Assembly: GCA_000310025.1 (NCBI GenBank)
Contig: FN649743.1
Location: 4,402,774 to 4,466,773, forward strand
Source of the DNA: Ectocarpus siliculosus
Taxonomy: Eukaryota > Sar > Phaeophyceae > Ectocarpales > Ectocarpaceae
DNA: 64,000 nt
Direction: 5' to 3'
Positions 1 through 11,100 of the stretch are shown here, one piece after another. Each line of letters begins with the position of its first letter. Position 1 is the stretch's first letter. The notes under the pieces were generated by a model. It had not been told where the DNA came from and made no database searches. It saw nothing but the letters and a program-made list of their open reading frames with translations. The translations under genes were made by a program, and so were the position numbers.

Positions 1-387
1 CGCTTGCCGTTTCGACGGTTACTGTCAACGGTCCCGTAGCGCCCCCGGCCCCTACCGGGGGGAAGGTGACCCGTTTTACCTGGTCGCGGTAGCACCGGGA
101 GAGAGAGGGGGGGGGGGGCGAGCAAACAACGGGGCGGTGGGGATGGCGTAAGCGGTGGAACAACGCGTAGCGAGTGACTGTTGGTCTGGTGCGAGTAAGA
201 GCGGAATGATCTTGGAGCTGGCCGGGGTTCGTAGATAGTAGCTTGGTTTTGCGCTTGGGTATCAAACGCTTGGTTAACAAGCGCGCACTCAAATCCCACT
301 TGTGTGTTGGTTGTGTCTCTGCCTGCATGCCTGCCCGTCTGCCTGTCTGTCTGCCTCTGTTTGTGTGTCTGCCTGTATCTCCGTCTG

Positions 388-432
<45 letters not shown>

Positions 433-1834
433 GCATCTCTCCCTGCCCCCTTGCGTGAGACGTACACATCCTTGGTTGCTCATTTCGTGACAACTAAAAA
501 CACTGCATTACTTCCTCTCGCCTGGGCAGGACACGTCAGCTCCGCCAACCCGTCAGCCTCGAGCTCCCGCACGCGCTCGAAGAGGGACGAGTGGATAACG
601 CCGTGCTCCGATATGAAACCCAGAGCGGTCGTCTTTCCCCCTTTCCCCTCCCCGTCGAACCGCAGGTGCCCAGCTCCTCGGTCGTCCCAAACCTTTGCCG
701 TTTCGGGTGCCGTTTCGGGTGCCGTTACAGGTGTCAAAGAGTCTCAGGGTTGGGATGGAGATGTACCAGGAGTTGTTGGAAGGAAAAACAGAGTTGTGCG
801 AGAATCGTTGCGATGCGTTTCGACGTCTCATCTCCAAGCTAATCGAATGAAACAGACTCTCACTTGCATAGAAGAGTTCAACACGTTGTTCGATTGGTGT
901 ATCACCTCGGATTATTGACGCTACAATTACATTCCTGTAAATGTGTGAATGCTGTCGAAAAGCATATGGCACGCTAAACACACAAAACGCAAATATAACA
1001 GTGTGTGTATCTCGAAAAGGTTTCGTAGAGAGGTAGGTCAACGTTGCCTTTCTGGGGCGTCGCACATTCCTCTGAAATCCCCCCCTCGCCTTTTACGCAC
1101 GGACGCTGACGTCGTTCTATTGGTCAACCGGTTACACAGCGCTGTCGATGTCGACAAACTAAACACTTTAGCGACACACCCCTGAATTTTCGTCACAGAA
1201 TTATGCACACACACACAAGGATATTCATTTGGTCCGCCGGATTCCTAGAGCGCGCTCAACGCACTACAAACGAAAACCACACACACGGGTGGTCCATGCG
1301 CGTGTTTGTTTGGCGTGCTTCTCGCCAAGGGCTAGAGACGCTTGCTGGGCGACGTCCACTTCCCGGAGCTTGGCCCCACACCGCCTTTTACGCGCTGATG
1401 CCGACGAACTTGCATACAGCTCAGACAGACGATGCTAACCAACACACACGCACAGACACGCACACACCTGCATACCCCCGAACGGCTGCGAGCGGCCCTT
1501 TAGCACCCCCCCTCCCTCGTCCCAAACCCCAAGCTTCCCAAGAATCTCCACGGACGAGGGCGCGAGAGAATAAACCCGGGGGTCCGGGGCACCCCTGGCC
1601 AAGGCGGCCTCCAGGGACGGCGGGGGCCGAGCCTCGATCAGTCCCACCGCTGGCCGCCGCCGCCTTCGCCGCCGGCCGACGTCATTGCCACCACCGTCAT
1701 CCTTGCCCGTGCTGAGGGGAGGCAAACCGATCGTCGAGGGGGTGGTAGACGAGAGGTCTTTGGCGAGGCGACACGCCAGGGTGCAGCCTACGATGCCCCC
1801 GCCGACCACGAGCACGTCGTGGTCGTACTCCCAC
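1..1834 (-). CDS. COQ6: COQ6-like FAD monooxygenase, N-terminal part (three exons, runs off left edge)
   Basis: Flavin-dependent ring hydroxylase of ubiquinone biosynthesis (UbiH/COQ6 family), normally mitochondrial. Exon 1834-1468 encodes the FAD-binding start: DVLVVGGGIVGCTLACRLAK (Rossmann GxGxxG), then VGLIEARPPP and DPRVYSLAPSSVEILGKLG, ending GGMQ. Exon 692-522 continues with VWDD, matching the MQVWDA junction of animal COQ6, and runs to ELEADG. Exon 79-1 begins VKRVTFPPVG and stays open to the window edge. Phases agree at both introns (0/0). The first intron is GT-AG (donor at 1467). The second appears to be GC-AG (donor at 521, acceptor before 79). The exon at 1834 is internal: it is preceded by a CAG acceptor, so the start codon and transit peptide lie further right and were not found. 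An arginine- and glycine-rich insert of about 25 residues after the FAD motif is unusual. Family call is solid; exon ends are less so. Confidence 0.8.
389..433. repeat. (CTGT)n microsatellite in COQ6 intron
   Basis: About eleven near-perfect tetranucleotide units, preceded by degenerate CTG/CTGT sequence from about 320. It lies in the intron between the second and third visible COQ6 exons. All frames are open through it, which explains the spurious long frames here. Confidence 0.9.
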
Positions 1835-3755
1835 CTGGAGGATGCCAAGCAGGAGGCCGAAAGGGAGAGGAGTAAATCTCAACCTCATGGAACGATGGGT
1901 TTAACGCAACGCTACAGATTCATTACGGAGCACCACAACCCGCGCGAGCCTTGAGCTGAGCTGAGCTGAGCTGACAATGATAATCGTGCTTGCCTACATA
2001 GTTAGCGTCTAGCCTAGCCGGGCGTGTTCTATTTATAGGCAGTTTCACCGCCATGTTGGTCGAGACAGGGCCTAGGTACGGTAGCGATCCGGCCGATTTC
2101 ACTGACACTATAGCGGGCAACCCGCATTATTCAGAACATGAAACAACCGAATATTTCATTTGTGCCAGATTATTTCGATGGCATTACACAGGGGAACCGG
2201 CGTTATTCGACCGGCGTTATAGCGGAACCATTCCACTGTATTCTAAGGAGGCGTAGGTTGCGGGTGATGCGCATCGCTCTCTTTCGTCTGCATGGTTTCG
2301 TCGGCGTTTTCGACTCACGGACGATGTGTTGTAGGATGCTACTACATGTAGTCCATAGTTTTGAGCATGTGTCATGCGCCGTTAGACTCGGCGTAAAGAC
2401 CGACCAATCGCAATGCCCTCACTGATTTCACATATATGCTGCCGAATGAACAGTTCCGTTTTGACTTTGAAACGACGGGTTCCATGTAAGGAAAAACAAA
2501 CACACGCGCAGAAAGACTACCCATTCGAGATACAAAATACAAAATACCCACCGCAGTCGAACGCGATGTGTTGGAGTCTCTTCTCTTCAGTGAGTGGAGG
2601 AAAACCTGGACTTATTTCTAGTCTTTTCCGTGTTCTTGGAGACTTACCTCGATTGTTCGCAGAGCAGCGACTATAAACGACTCAAGCACCGCCATATCCA
2701 CGGCTGGTGCACATGCCAACCTGTCTGCTCTTGTGTACCTTGGTATTTTGTACTACTGTACTGTACCACACGCATGTACAGCAGTCTGCAGCAGTGCATA
2801 GCAAGCAAAGCTCTGGTGGGCCAACAGCAATCCATGCTGCCGCGCCGGTGATACTTCAACTATTCAAAAGGCACTCGGCCGTTGCATTGCAGTGCTCTCG
2901 AATTCCATCATGCATGCTTACCTCTGTCGCGGACAGCATACAGCAGTAAAACTACATACTCGTAGGAGTAGGAGTGCAAGCAGTGACTACCGACGTACAG
3001 CGGTTGACCGTACAGCAGTGGATTTGGGATGAGACGATGGAGATGGCACACACTGAATGCTGTACCTGTAGACAAAATTGCTATGCATATATATAGAAAT
3101 ATGTCAACCCGGATCTCCAGGCAGTGGGCGTGGGTGCGCTATCCAGTCACCTCAACTACTGCTGTGCACGACAGTAAATGCGGACTCTCACCCGGCCGCC
3201 TTATCTCCCAGTCCTGCGGGAGCACTGGAAAATGCTCTGTGACTCCGGAGCCTCGTCATGTTCCTAGAAGCTGCAACCCGGGAATGCCTCCATGCCATAC
3301 CGGAGCCCAGCATCTCTCCCTGGACGTCTAATCCTGTCGAAAATCTGTGTGGTCCTGTGTCTAATGTCCTGTGTCTACTACTGTACGACTCTCGGTTGTG
3401 CAGCAGGTGTTCAGGTTGTGCAGTGTGTGCTGCGCCCTGCCCACAGCAACAACATGTGAGCCCCCGGGCAGAGCCCAGTTGCGTCACCCCCATGTTCCGA
3501 TTTATTGTCATCCTGTTCCTCCCTCTCGCGCATTTGTGTGCGATCTTTTGTCTACTGCTACCTCCCGACACCTTGCTCCAGCTTGGAGCTCCGCCACGCA
3601 CGAGCCTCCAGCTATCGGTGAGGTACGATTTCACGCATGGTGGTTGCGTAGATGCGAGGCGTTTGGGTGTGAGGCAACTGCAGCTTGCTGCAGAAGTGCA
3701 GTAAGCATGTGGTGCCTGTGAAAGGAAAAGGGAGATGGTTGAAGAATACTTTCAA

Positions 3756-3756
<1 letters not shown>

Positions 3757-3814
<58 letters not shown>

Positions 3815-3830
3815 GCTGCTGCTTCTTCTG
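3757..3830. repeat. (TGC)n/(CAG)n trinucleotide repeat
   Basis: Nineteen uninterrupted TGC units (3757-3813), then an interrupted run to about 3830. It would read polyGln, polySer or polyAla on the minus strand and polyCys or polyLeu on the plus strand. No flanking frame looks like a real protein, so it is best called a non-coding microsatellite. Confidence 0.9.
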
Positions 3831-5356
3831 TATGGCCACACGCGAAGAGTCCAATGGTAGGCGGCGTGCGTACTTGTCACCCAGGCTTGTGTCCTGCCTC
3901 TGCCAGCAGGAGTAGATGCACGATACGGCCCTTCGAGCAACAGGAAGGAAAACCAGTCGCCCAGAAAGAATCTTATAGAGGCACGCGGCGGAATAGCCCT
4001 CACACACGAGTTCTCTTGTGCGGCCTACATAGACTATGATATTGTTGTAGCTGAACTTCCTTATTGTTCGCTGTCGAGGTTGTACTCATCTATGCATGCA
4101 TCTGATGGTTTTTCCCTGCTGGCTGTGAGCCCCGCGTCGCTGAACGAGGCGTCTAGGTGATGCCAGGCGCTGCACAGCTCTTCCGTTCCCCGGGGATCGG
4201 AACATGATCGGACCATGACATCTTGCTGTTTAGAAAATCTCTCTCTCTGTGACGTACGAAGAGAAACCACAGCAGAACAGGAACGAAAGGACGGCAAACT
4301 CGCAAATTCAATTTGAGCTTCTCTCGCTCCATCTTTCTCTCGGAGCGGAGCTGGAGGCAATGGTTTGTGTCGTCCCCCCCCCCCCCAGAGTTCACACCGG
4401 TAGGCAAAGAATGTATCAGCGGTTCCTCTGCGGTGCTTTACCTGCAGAGTTGTGGAGGCATCTTGTATATCCAGCGTTGCATGTGCGGCGTGGGATACAC
4501 TCGACTCCCGTTTCCTGCCCGAGAGACTTCGATCGACACTCGTCCGTGTGTGGTCTGCTAATTCGCGTTTTGGTTCAACGTAATATCGGCTTTTGCTCCT
4601 CTGCTGATGCTGTTTTCTTACTCGAGTTCGTTCCGCCTTGTGACGGATGTACTTGCTGGCATTTAGCACATATTTCTCATGTTATTCAATAATTCAAGGT
4701 AGTTGTGGTTTTGCTTTCAGAATGAAGTTGGAGTACGTCGTACCCCGAGCCGTGCCTCTGTTCACTCGATGAACGTTTTCTCCGATGTCTCTGATGGAGT
4801 ATGCCCACATTTTCTTGTCGGGGGCATGCACGCTACAGCAGCATTCATTCATGCAAGCGGGGGAAACAGGGGTTCGGCGGTCCCTCTAAGTCCTTTCGTA
4901 GATGCACGACCTCGCTGCGGCGATGGACGCGCCTGTGCACGTATTGCTGCCGGCCACCTCATTTATTGGTGACGCTGAATACGCACGATATCTTGCAACC
5001 ATGAACGGCCCGAGAGCTGCGGCAAATGTGGCATTGGCATGTTTCCAGAAATACTATCTGCATGTTTCCATATGGAGAGTGAGCATAATTTTTGCCGCTC
5101 GCCACCAAGCGGTATACTGCATGCCGTAGATCGAGGTCATGGAACCGCACGGGCGAGGGAATAACAATCTAAGAGCACACGATGTGCACCGGACGACTCC
5201 CGCACCGGCCCTTTCTCAAAATAACAGCACGTGAACCAGGCAACTGACACCTGCCCCCCCCCCCGGTGTTTGCCATCGGGATTGGGTTTTCGTCGCTTGG
5301 CAACGACGTTGTAAAACAAGCCAATTCACTTCGTGAACTCGGCAACCAGGTTACCG

Positions 5357-5795
5357 TTTTTTTTTTTTCCCTCGTTTTTTTTTTGGCGGTAGCCATAATG
5401 GTGGTCGAGTAGATCATGTTGTGCGGGGTCGAGAAACCTCACTCCGCGCAACGGGGGATGATCGCACCACGTTGTGTTAAAATGGTCAAGCATCCTCGAG
5501 GCAGCTACACAGTGCTTACAACTGTCTCTGGAAGTGAAAGCACCAGAAAATAAATTAAGTCATACGTAGCTGTCATCCGTACGCAAGGAAGTAAGCACAA
5601 GATGCCGAACACCCTTAGCAGGATGCAGCTCACCCTTCATGCGACTCGCCAAATACCTCACGGCGCTTCGCGCTTGGTGATGTGAGAGCCTGGTCCGGTG
5701 AGAACCCGGCGTGCTCCGTCCCGGCTTTGTAGGGATGCGAGGTCAATGGCCAAACGACTACGGCATGCACGACTATGAGTACACCCCCCCTACCC
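5357..5795 (-). mobile_element. tRNA-derived SINE, full-length copy 1
   Basis: Read on the minus strand the element starts near 5795 with a G-run. It continues with a tRNA-like head holding a box A-like segment (GTAGTCGTTTGGCC) and a box B-like segment (GGGTTCTCACC), then a body of about 300 bp, and ends in two A-runs seen as T-runs at 5357-5388 on the plus strand. A second full-length copy at 12288-12705 is collinear over its whole length, including the A-tail, and a head-only fragment lies at 9935-10065. Pol III-type head, A-tail and dispersed copies fit a SINE. Confidence 0.75.
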
Positions 5796-5947
5796 CCCCC
5801 CTCGAATTACCTGACGTGGAAATCGGTAGGGCCCCAGACAGCCCCCCCACCAGCATTGGTGAGTGAGCGTGCGCGCTAAACGCACGCGCAGGCGGGGGCT
5901 TTGAAGATGATGTACCTTGTGTTCCTTGCGTTCCTCTACAAGTTGCA

Positions 5948-6047
5948 NNNNNNNNNNNNNNNNNNNNNNNNNNNNNNNNNNNNNNNNNNNNNNNNNNNNN
6001 NNNNNNNNNNNNNNNNNNNNNNNNNNNNNNNNNNNNNNNNNNNNNNN
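5948..6047. other. Assembly gap (100 N)
   Basis: Exactly 100 unknown bases, a conventional placeholder length, so the real distance is unknown. No reading frame across it should be trusted. Confidence 0.99.
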
Positions 6048-6837
6048 TAACCTGGTTGCCGAGTTCACGAAGTGAATTGGCTTGTTTTACAACGTCGTTG
6101 CCAAGCGACGAAAACCCAACCCCGATGGCAAACACCGAGGGGGGGGCGGGGGGGGCACTGCTTAAAAGATCCTTGCGAAGCTTTCGGCAGCATCGGCAAA
6201 AATGGAAGACGCGAAGCCATATGAAATGAAATGGGACAGGGCATGCCTTACTTTTCCCATTATCTCCGAGAGTAGACCTACCTGTGCGCTTCGTCTCTAC
6301 CGCGGTGCATTAGGTCTGACATAGCCAAGTGGGTTGCCGTTTTTCCGCACGTTTGCTGACTCTTCATTAACGGCGTTGCCAATTTGCCGTCCACATTGGT
6401 TGGTTTGTTTTCTTCGGGGGGGAGGGCTGGGAGGCTAGACACGACCTTGTATCCTAGCGATGTTTCACAGCACTCGTCTAACCAAATTGGCTTGGCCGAG
6501 ATCGGTCAGACTTGCCCCTTTGTTCCAGTCAAACATTTCCACTATACGCGCCTTCTTGTGCATCACGTTCCAAATATTAATGTTTTCCCCTGTGTCCTCC
6601 TTTTCCCCCATATGCGTGTCCTAGTCTCTCTACATTGCCTCACTCCCTCCAATGGCGGCGTCTCATCCTTTTCGACAACAAATGACCTCGACCTCCCAGC
6701 TCCGAAGCTGTCTTTCTCCCATTTCCCCGCCCAGCGATCACCCCCCCCCCCCCCCCCACCGCCTTTCTCCGCTGCTTGAAACGACCATGGTGGTTTCACA
6801 CTACGCTGTGCCGCTGTCTTGTCCTAACCCGTAAAGC

Positions 6838-8068
6838 ATGCGGTGGCGGGGTACGTCAGCGACGGTGCCGCTAGCGACGTTTCAGCTCCCGGGGAGCCCG
6901 CGGCCGCCGCCCCCGGGCGACAAGTCCAGGGCTCTCGCCGGCCTAGGCCTGTCCGCGTCCAAGGGCGGGGGAACTTTCTCCGGATCCTACCAACGGCTGC
7001 CGTCGTGGGGGGGCGACGACGAAGAGGTTGGCGGTGGCGGCGGCGGCGGCGGCGGCGGGAGCGATGGTGGCGACGTTCCTCGTTCGTTGTCCATCAACAG
7101 CGACGGCGGCGGGTTCGGGGCCGGTACTAGGTCGCTCTCGGTCAACAGCGATGCCGCGGCTACAGCTCGTTCGACGGAGCGTGAGTATGTATAGATCGGA
7201 CGTTTACAGGGTAATTATCCGAGCATATCGGTATGTATGGATGTATGGATGAGAGAAAAAACGTGAGTCTATCGAACGTTGAAAAAATCCGAGCGTACGG
7301 GCATATGTGGTGGATGCATGGGCGTATGGGCGAAAGAGAAAATTGTGAGTCTGTCGAATGTTTCCAAATATATCCAAGCGTAAAAGTACGTATTGGCGTG
7401 TGGGTGTATGGACGAAAGAGAAGAACGTGAGTCTATCGAACTTTACCAATAGAATCTAAGCTTACCGGTACGTATGGACGTATGTTGGATACATGTGAAG
7501 ACGAAAGAGAAGGAGGCAAGACGGACAGGCGGATTGATCTTGGTTCGCGTACACGCTCACGCCACCCCCTGCCGGCCGCAATACGGTGGCGATGTCGCGA
7601 CCTACCGTATTTTCTACTTCGCAGCAGCAGACCAACATCACGACGAAAATACCGGGCGCTGGCCCCTGACAGTCCGCAAATCGTACCCCCTTGGCTGGTA
7701 TCAGAACCTACTCAGAACGTGAGCAGCAACCCCGGCGCCTTAGGGCGACGCAGGCCTTTCCATGACGTCGTTTTCCTTTTCGTTTGTTTCGCCTGATGGC
7801 GGCAAGCAGTGGGTCCCGCCATCAAGCGCCGTGCCCCGGGGAAAACGAGCCGAGGCCTGGGAGCATCGGGGGGGAGGGGTTCCGGGGGGCACAGCTGGTT
7901 CCTCTCGGCCAAAGACCGGCAGGTCTTGAAGCGGCGGACTATCCTTTCCAGGATCACCCCGATCGTTCTCCTGTCGAGCTTCGTCGGAGACCTCGACCTC
8001 ATCACCGACTGGACGTTCCTGAAGTATGGTTTGGCCGGGCAGGGGTAAGTGGCAGCAGCAGCAGCAAT

Positions 8069-8107
<39 letters not shown>

Positions 8108-11100
8108 AACGACGATGACCACAACTTGCAAGTGGGGGGGGTTACTCCTACTGTGTACTGCAATGTCCTGTACCATTTACGTCTGCAGTTTTTTTTTGTT
8201 TTTTTTGGCGCACGAAGAAATTTTCGGTGCAAATGTCTCGGAACACTATCGCCTGGAAAGTTGTCATGACGGGGCGATCCGATCCGCCTTCGATGTCAGC
8301 TACCCAAAGCACCTTGAACACACGGGTGCCCCATGGCTTCACCCACGAGTGTGCAAGGCGCTACAGAACGACCCCGCGCTCAAGAACCCAGGAGTTAAGA
8401 CATTGAGCGAAAAAAAAGAAAACAAAATTTTGAACTTGAGCTGCACCATTTGTGAGCTCGGTTAAGAACTGGCGACCATTCGTAGCATGCCCCGTAGGAA
8501 CCAAGAACCCCTACACTTAAAACCTATATTGCGGCCATTCGTAGCATGACCCTAGGAAAACAGTAAGAACCCACCCCAGCCTCAGCCAACACTATTAATA
8601 GCGAGTCTTAACTGCGGGCGCGTTCTGTTATTTCAGCGGAGGAGAGGCCATCCTTGGGCGGACGTTTGGTGCTCTCTGAGAAAACTTGCGGGGAGAATAC
8701 AATGGTTGAAGGACGCCTGCAAAGGTGTGGTGCTTGGAAGCGTCGAGAAGAGTGGGGGGCGGGATTTTTTGTCGCTACATGCGCCTCGCGTTTTTTGGTT
8801 GTTTGGTGCAGGTTCTTGATCCGCAAGCTGGCGCTGTTCTTCGCGATCGTCGGGACTGTCATGTGGGCCCTATCCACGACCGAGTTCTCGCTCATGAGCA
8901 AGCTCAAGAACATGTGGAAGGTGCGGCACAATTTGTTTCTCAATGTTTTTTTCCAACATCCAAAATCAAGTACCAGTATGATGAAATCTATGCTTGCGCC
9001 AGTTGCACATCAAGTTGGGCAATATTTTTACCCAGGCTGGAGGCATTGGTGTTCCCTCTCCAAAGTTCGCGAACCAAAGGGGCTGTCGTGCGAAAGGTTA
9101 CAAGCAACCGCACGCACTTGCGTATGCTGCGCAAGGTTGTCCTCAAAATAGCGTTTTTCGGAGCCGTCTTGGACGACCGGCTTGCCACAGTGTCGTCGTC
9201 CCTCTTTGTTGTGCCATACTTTTGTCGTCGTGACCCCCCCCCCCCCCCTTTCCAATGCCTACATCCACCCAACCCCAGTTCGCTGAAAACCCCCAGCACC
9301 CCCACCTCAGGTACTGTAGCCCGTCTCTGTCCTCGTCCCTCAGCAAGCCCTAATTAAATAAGTACGCCCCCCCCCCCTATGAGCAGGGCAACCCCCTGAG
9401 CAGGCTCCAGCACGTGGGTCTCGGGTGGCAGCTCCTGGCCAACGTGTTCCTCGAGGACGTGCCACAGTTCATCATCACCGTCATCACCCGCCCCACCTCG
9501 GTCACCGGCGTGCTCAACCTCTGCGCTTCCGGCCTCTCCCTGTGCGCCAAGATCGTCCACGGCTACTCCAGCCAGAGGGCCCCCTCCCTGTCTACGCAAT
9601 TCAAGATGATCGACCAGGACCCCGCCGTCACGCGGAACCTGTTCAAGCTCAGGTGAGGGAGGGGGGCGCCGTCGTTTGCGATGCGGGTATGTAACATAGT
9701 GCCCAATGGGATACGCACGCAGCACACCTTTTTATTTGCTGTTGCGGGGGGGGGGACTTCGCGTACCTACGATATCGTGAGTCCCATCGATGCCGTTCTG
9801 TCCTAATTCCATGTCGAACACAGAGCCACACCTCCGTGGGCGAACGGCCCAAAAATGTTTCTCGTGGTTCACGCGTATCCTACGGGGAGAGATGCAAGGT
9901 CCATGTGGTGCCCCGCCCCCCCCAACCTCCCAGCTTGTGGTTCATCCTTGTGCAAAGCAGCCTGGACCAGTGAAAACCCGGCACATCGTTCCGTCCCGGC
10001 ATTGTAGGGATGCGAGGTCAATGGTCTGACGGCTGCGGCATGCGTTTACATAAGTAACCCCCCCCCCCCCATTTTCGCTGGTCTTCCTTTGGTACATGCT
10101 TTTGTATTATGGAGGACACCTCGTCATTCGTCTGTTGACTGTTTTTTTCCCGTCTGAACCCCTCCAGGGATGAGGCTAAGAAGAAGGCCAAGGCAGCGGA
10201 GAAACTGGTCTACCTCGCTTGGGCCAACAGGTGAGTCGCCGGGGGCGGTTTTTTGCCGGACGGGGGGGGAGTTTTTGTTATCTCCGGTGTTTCGGGAGGT
10301 TGACGACGCAGGCACCGTCTCGTTCAAGTTGAGGAGGCGTGAATCTCGGTGGGGGCGACGGGGATGTGGTGAAGAAGCAATCCATGATGGTGTACCGTGG
10401 AGGGCGGGGGTCGTTGGACTCTCAGGCGCATCACAAGGCTGTCACACACGGACGGATGGAGAGAAAGGGCAAGGGCTCGTCAGGGGTCGGTCGATTTGGT
10501 CTTGCCGCGGAGGCACCTATCGCAGTGTGCCATGTGTCTCCTTCTAAGCGAGAGAGAGAGAGAAACACACACAGACAGTCAGACAGACAGACAGACAGGC
10601 AGAAAGACAGGCAGAAAGACAGGCAGACAGACAGGCAGACAGGCAGACAGGCAGACAGACAGACAGGCAGACAGAGATAGAGGTAGAGGAGAGACAGACA
10701 GACAGACAGACCGAGACTCGGATACTGGTTTTCTGGCTTGCGATCCGGGAGCAATCGGACCAACAGATGCTTCGGGAAGAACAACAAGACATGGTAATTG
10801 AGGCTTACAGAGCGGGGGCGGGTACTCGAATGCTCTACGTGCGCGCAATACGGATCCAACCTAGATCTTTGAAGTCGATACCGCGGTGGCATCCGAGTGA
10901 TCCGCCGTTCTTCTCCGGTTGTGTGCGCACGTTTTTGTTTCAAGACAACCCCTTTGAATCCCAGCCCTGGGCACTGGTGGACACGTCGCCTCTTTTGGTC
11001 CTCCCTCCCTCCCCCGTGCCGCACGCGCTTTGGTCGAAATTCTGTCTTGGTTGTCTGGCTTTTCTTGGGGAGAAGACGTTTTTCCTACGGCGTTACGACA

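Larger units (their letters stand above)
5266..6135. repeat. 88-bp inverted repeat flanking the assembly gap
   Basis: Arm 5266-5353 and arm 6048-6135 are reverse complements with a single visible mismatch. The right arm starts at the first base after the Ns. Both outer ends abut poly-C/poly-G runs. This may be the termini of an unfinished mobile element, a true hairpin that stalled sequencing, or an assembly artefact. Confidence 0.85.
1835..6837. other. Intergenic spacer, no gene recognised apart from listed repeats
   Basis: No splice-consistent exon with a recognisable protein was found. The missing 5' exon of the COQ6-like gene (transit peptide) should lie somewhere here but could not be identified. 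The stretch 2750-3030 is rich in GTACAGCAGT/TACTGTA-like motifs. The part next to 6838 should hold the promoter of the membrane-LRR gene, but no clear core element is visible. Confidence 0.5.

Noticed and set aside
289-483. Open frames with Arg-Gln-Thr-Asp or Cys-Leu-Ser-Val repetition
   Set aside because: Pure translation of the (CTGT)n microsatellite inside a COQ6 intron; the same applies to 10431-11024.
3612-4007. PolyGln protein on the minus strand
   Set aside because: Only the CAG run is notable; the flanks have no protein-like composition, splice signals or recognisable domain.
6061-6110. Similarity of the gttttacaacgtcgt segment to the lacZ/M13 primer region (vector contamination)
   Set aside because: The match is about 15 bases, does not extend, and occurs identically in the inverted arm at 5.3 kb; chance is more likely.
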